From: Mytilisepta virgata
Lineage: Eukaryota; Mollusca; Bivalvia; Mytilida; Mytilidae
DNA length: 64,000 bases
Assembly: GCA_028015205.1 (NCBI GenBank)
Contig: CM051510.1
Coordinates: 33,418,580 to 33,482,579 of the forward strand
Reading direction: 5' to 3'
The first letter of the stretch is position 1. Each line of letters begins with the position of its first letter. The position numbers and the translations under genes were made by a program. Below the pieces are notes generated by a model that saw nothing but the letters and a program-made list of their open reading frames with translations, did not search any database and was not told the origin of the DNA. Of the stretch, positions 63,466-64,000 are shown in pieces.

Positions 63466-64000
63466 TTATTCCAACGTCTATTCAGTTACCAACATTGTAC
63501 ATTAAGCATTGCTATGTCTAAAGAAAGAATCCTTTTCGATTGTTTGTCCGTCATTGGAATAGCTTTGACTTCCTTACCTTGGGAATTTCTACGTATATAA
63601 ATGGATAGTATGTACACGACAGAGGTTCACTAGCTACCAACTCGTCTACAGCTAGAAAAAAAAATCTTTTGGAACAACACGATTCATATCAACGGAAGTT
63701 GGTATAGATAAAAAAAAATTTGGAGTACGATTCACCACACTTTAGATTTTTTCTAATCAGAAATAACCATGTGGATTATGTAATATATTATCCTCGTTTT
63801 CTTATTATTATAACATACGATACAAAAATTAGCGTTTTCCACTTGAACACCTTGGGATAACATCAGTATTTACCGTCGGCAAGAACAAAGAAGGTCGTCA
63901 ATATGATATGGCGTGTGCCACTCGAATGATACATTTATCCCCGAGATATTCTTGATTTAATCTCATATTGACCTGGTATAGAGTGGTTCAATAATTGTGA
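63466..64000. other. Non-coding right edge
   Basis: No gene recognised. TATATAAATGG at about 63594 followed by a GC-balanced stretch could be a core promoter for a gene beyond the window, but nothing confirms it. Confidence 0.35.

Overview
This is an AT-rich animal (eukaryotic) window that looks like bivalve mollusc DNA, most likely a mussel. The call rests on three tandem genes for secreted C1q-domain proteins (a family greatly expanded in bivalves), an intron/exon structure with GT-AG junctions, and molluscan-type dispersed repeats: a tRNA-derived SINE with a CCGGGTACTCCGGCTTCC core, TTAA-flanked MITEs, foldback elements, and repeats containing ~160-bp minisatellites. There are no bacterial operons. 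Species identity is an inference.

Layout. 1-0.57 kb: 3' part of a Tc1-like DD34E transposase gene running in from the left edge. 0.6-3.25 kb: non-coding DNA with a retroelement 3'-end copy, a MITE and another dispersed repeat. 3.25-26.41 kb: three direct tandem copies of an approximately 8.0-8.1 kb unit, the third truncated. Each unit carries one two-exon C1q gene on the minus strand, two TTAA MITEs (one in the intron, one just 3' of the gene; the latter is truncated in unit 1), an internal ~155-bp minisatellite and, in units 1 and 2 only, a GC-richer block dense in ETS/CRE/NRF1-like motifs upstream of the gene. 26.41-28.98 kb: two convergent, broken copies of a C2H2-finger plus family-B-DNA-polymerase-like gene, abutting and truncating unit 3. 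29-64 kb: no convincing intact gene, but many repeats: two SINEs with perfect target-site duplications, a local duplication whose two copies carry different insertions, a 906-bp MITE, a cluster of foldback elements, a Tc1 relic split by a TTAA MITE, and a reverse-transcriptase relic whose 3' end is the source of repeats seen elsewhere in the window.

The functional content is the C1q trio: secreted lectin-like proteins (signal peptide, helical stalk, C1q domain) that probably act in innate recognition. All three reading frames are open across the splice junction. Between copies 1 and 2 the C1q exon differs more than the neighbouring intron, mostly at amino-acid-changing sites. No wholly new system was found. 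The best leads are the diversifying C1q array with its copy-specific loss of an upstream regulatory block, the convergent polymerase relic at the array end, the MITE nested in the Tc1 relic, and a short unlisted ORF at 54.5 kb.
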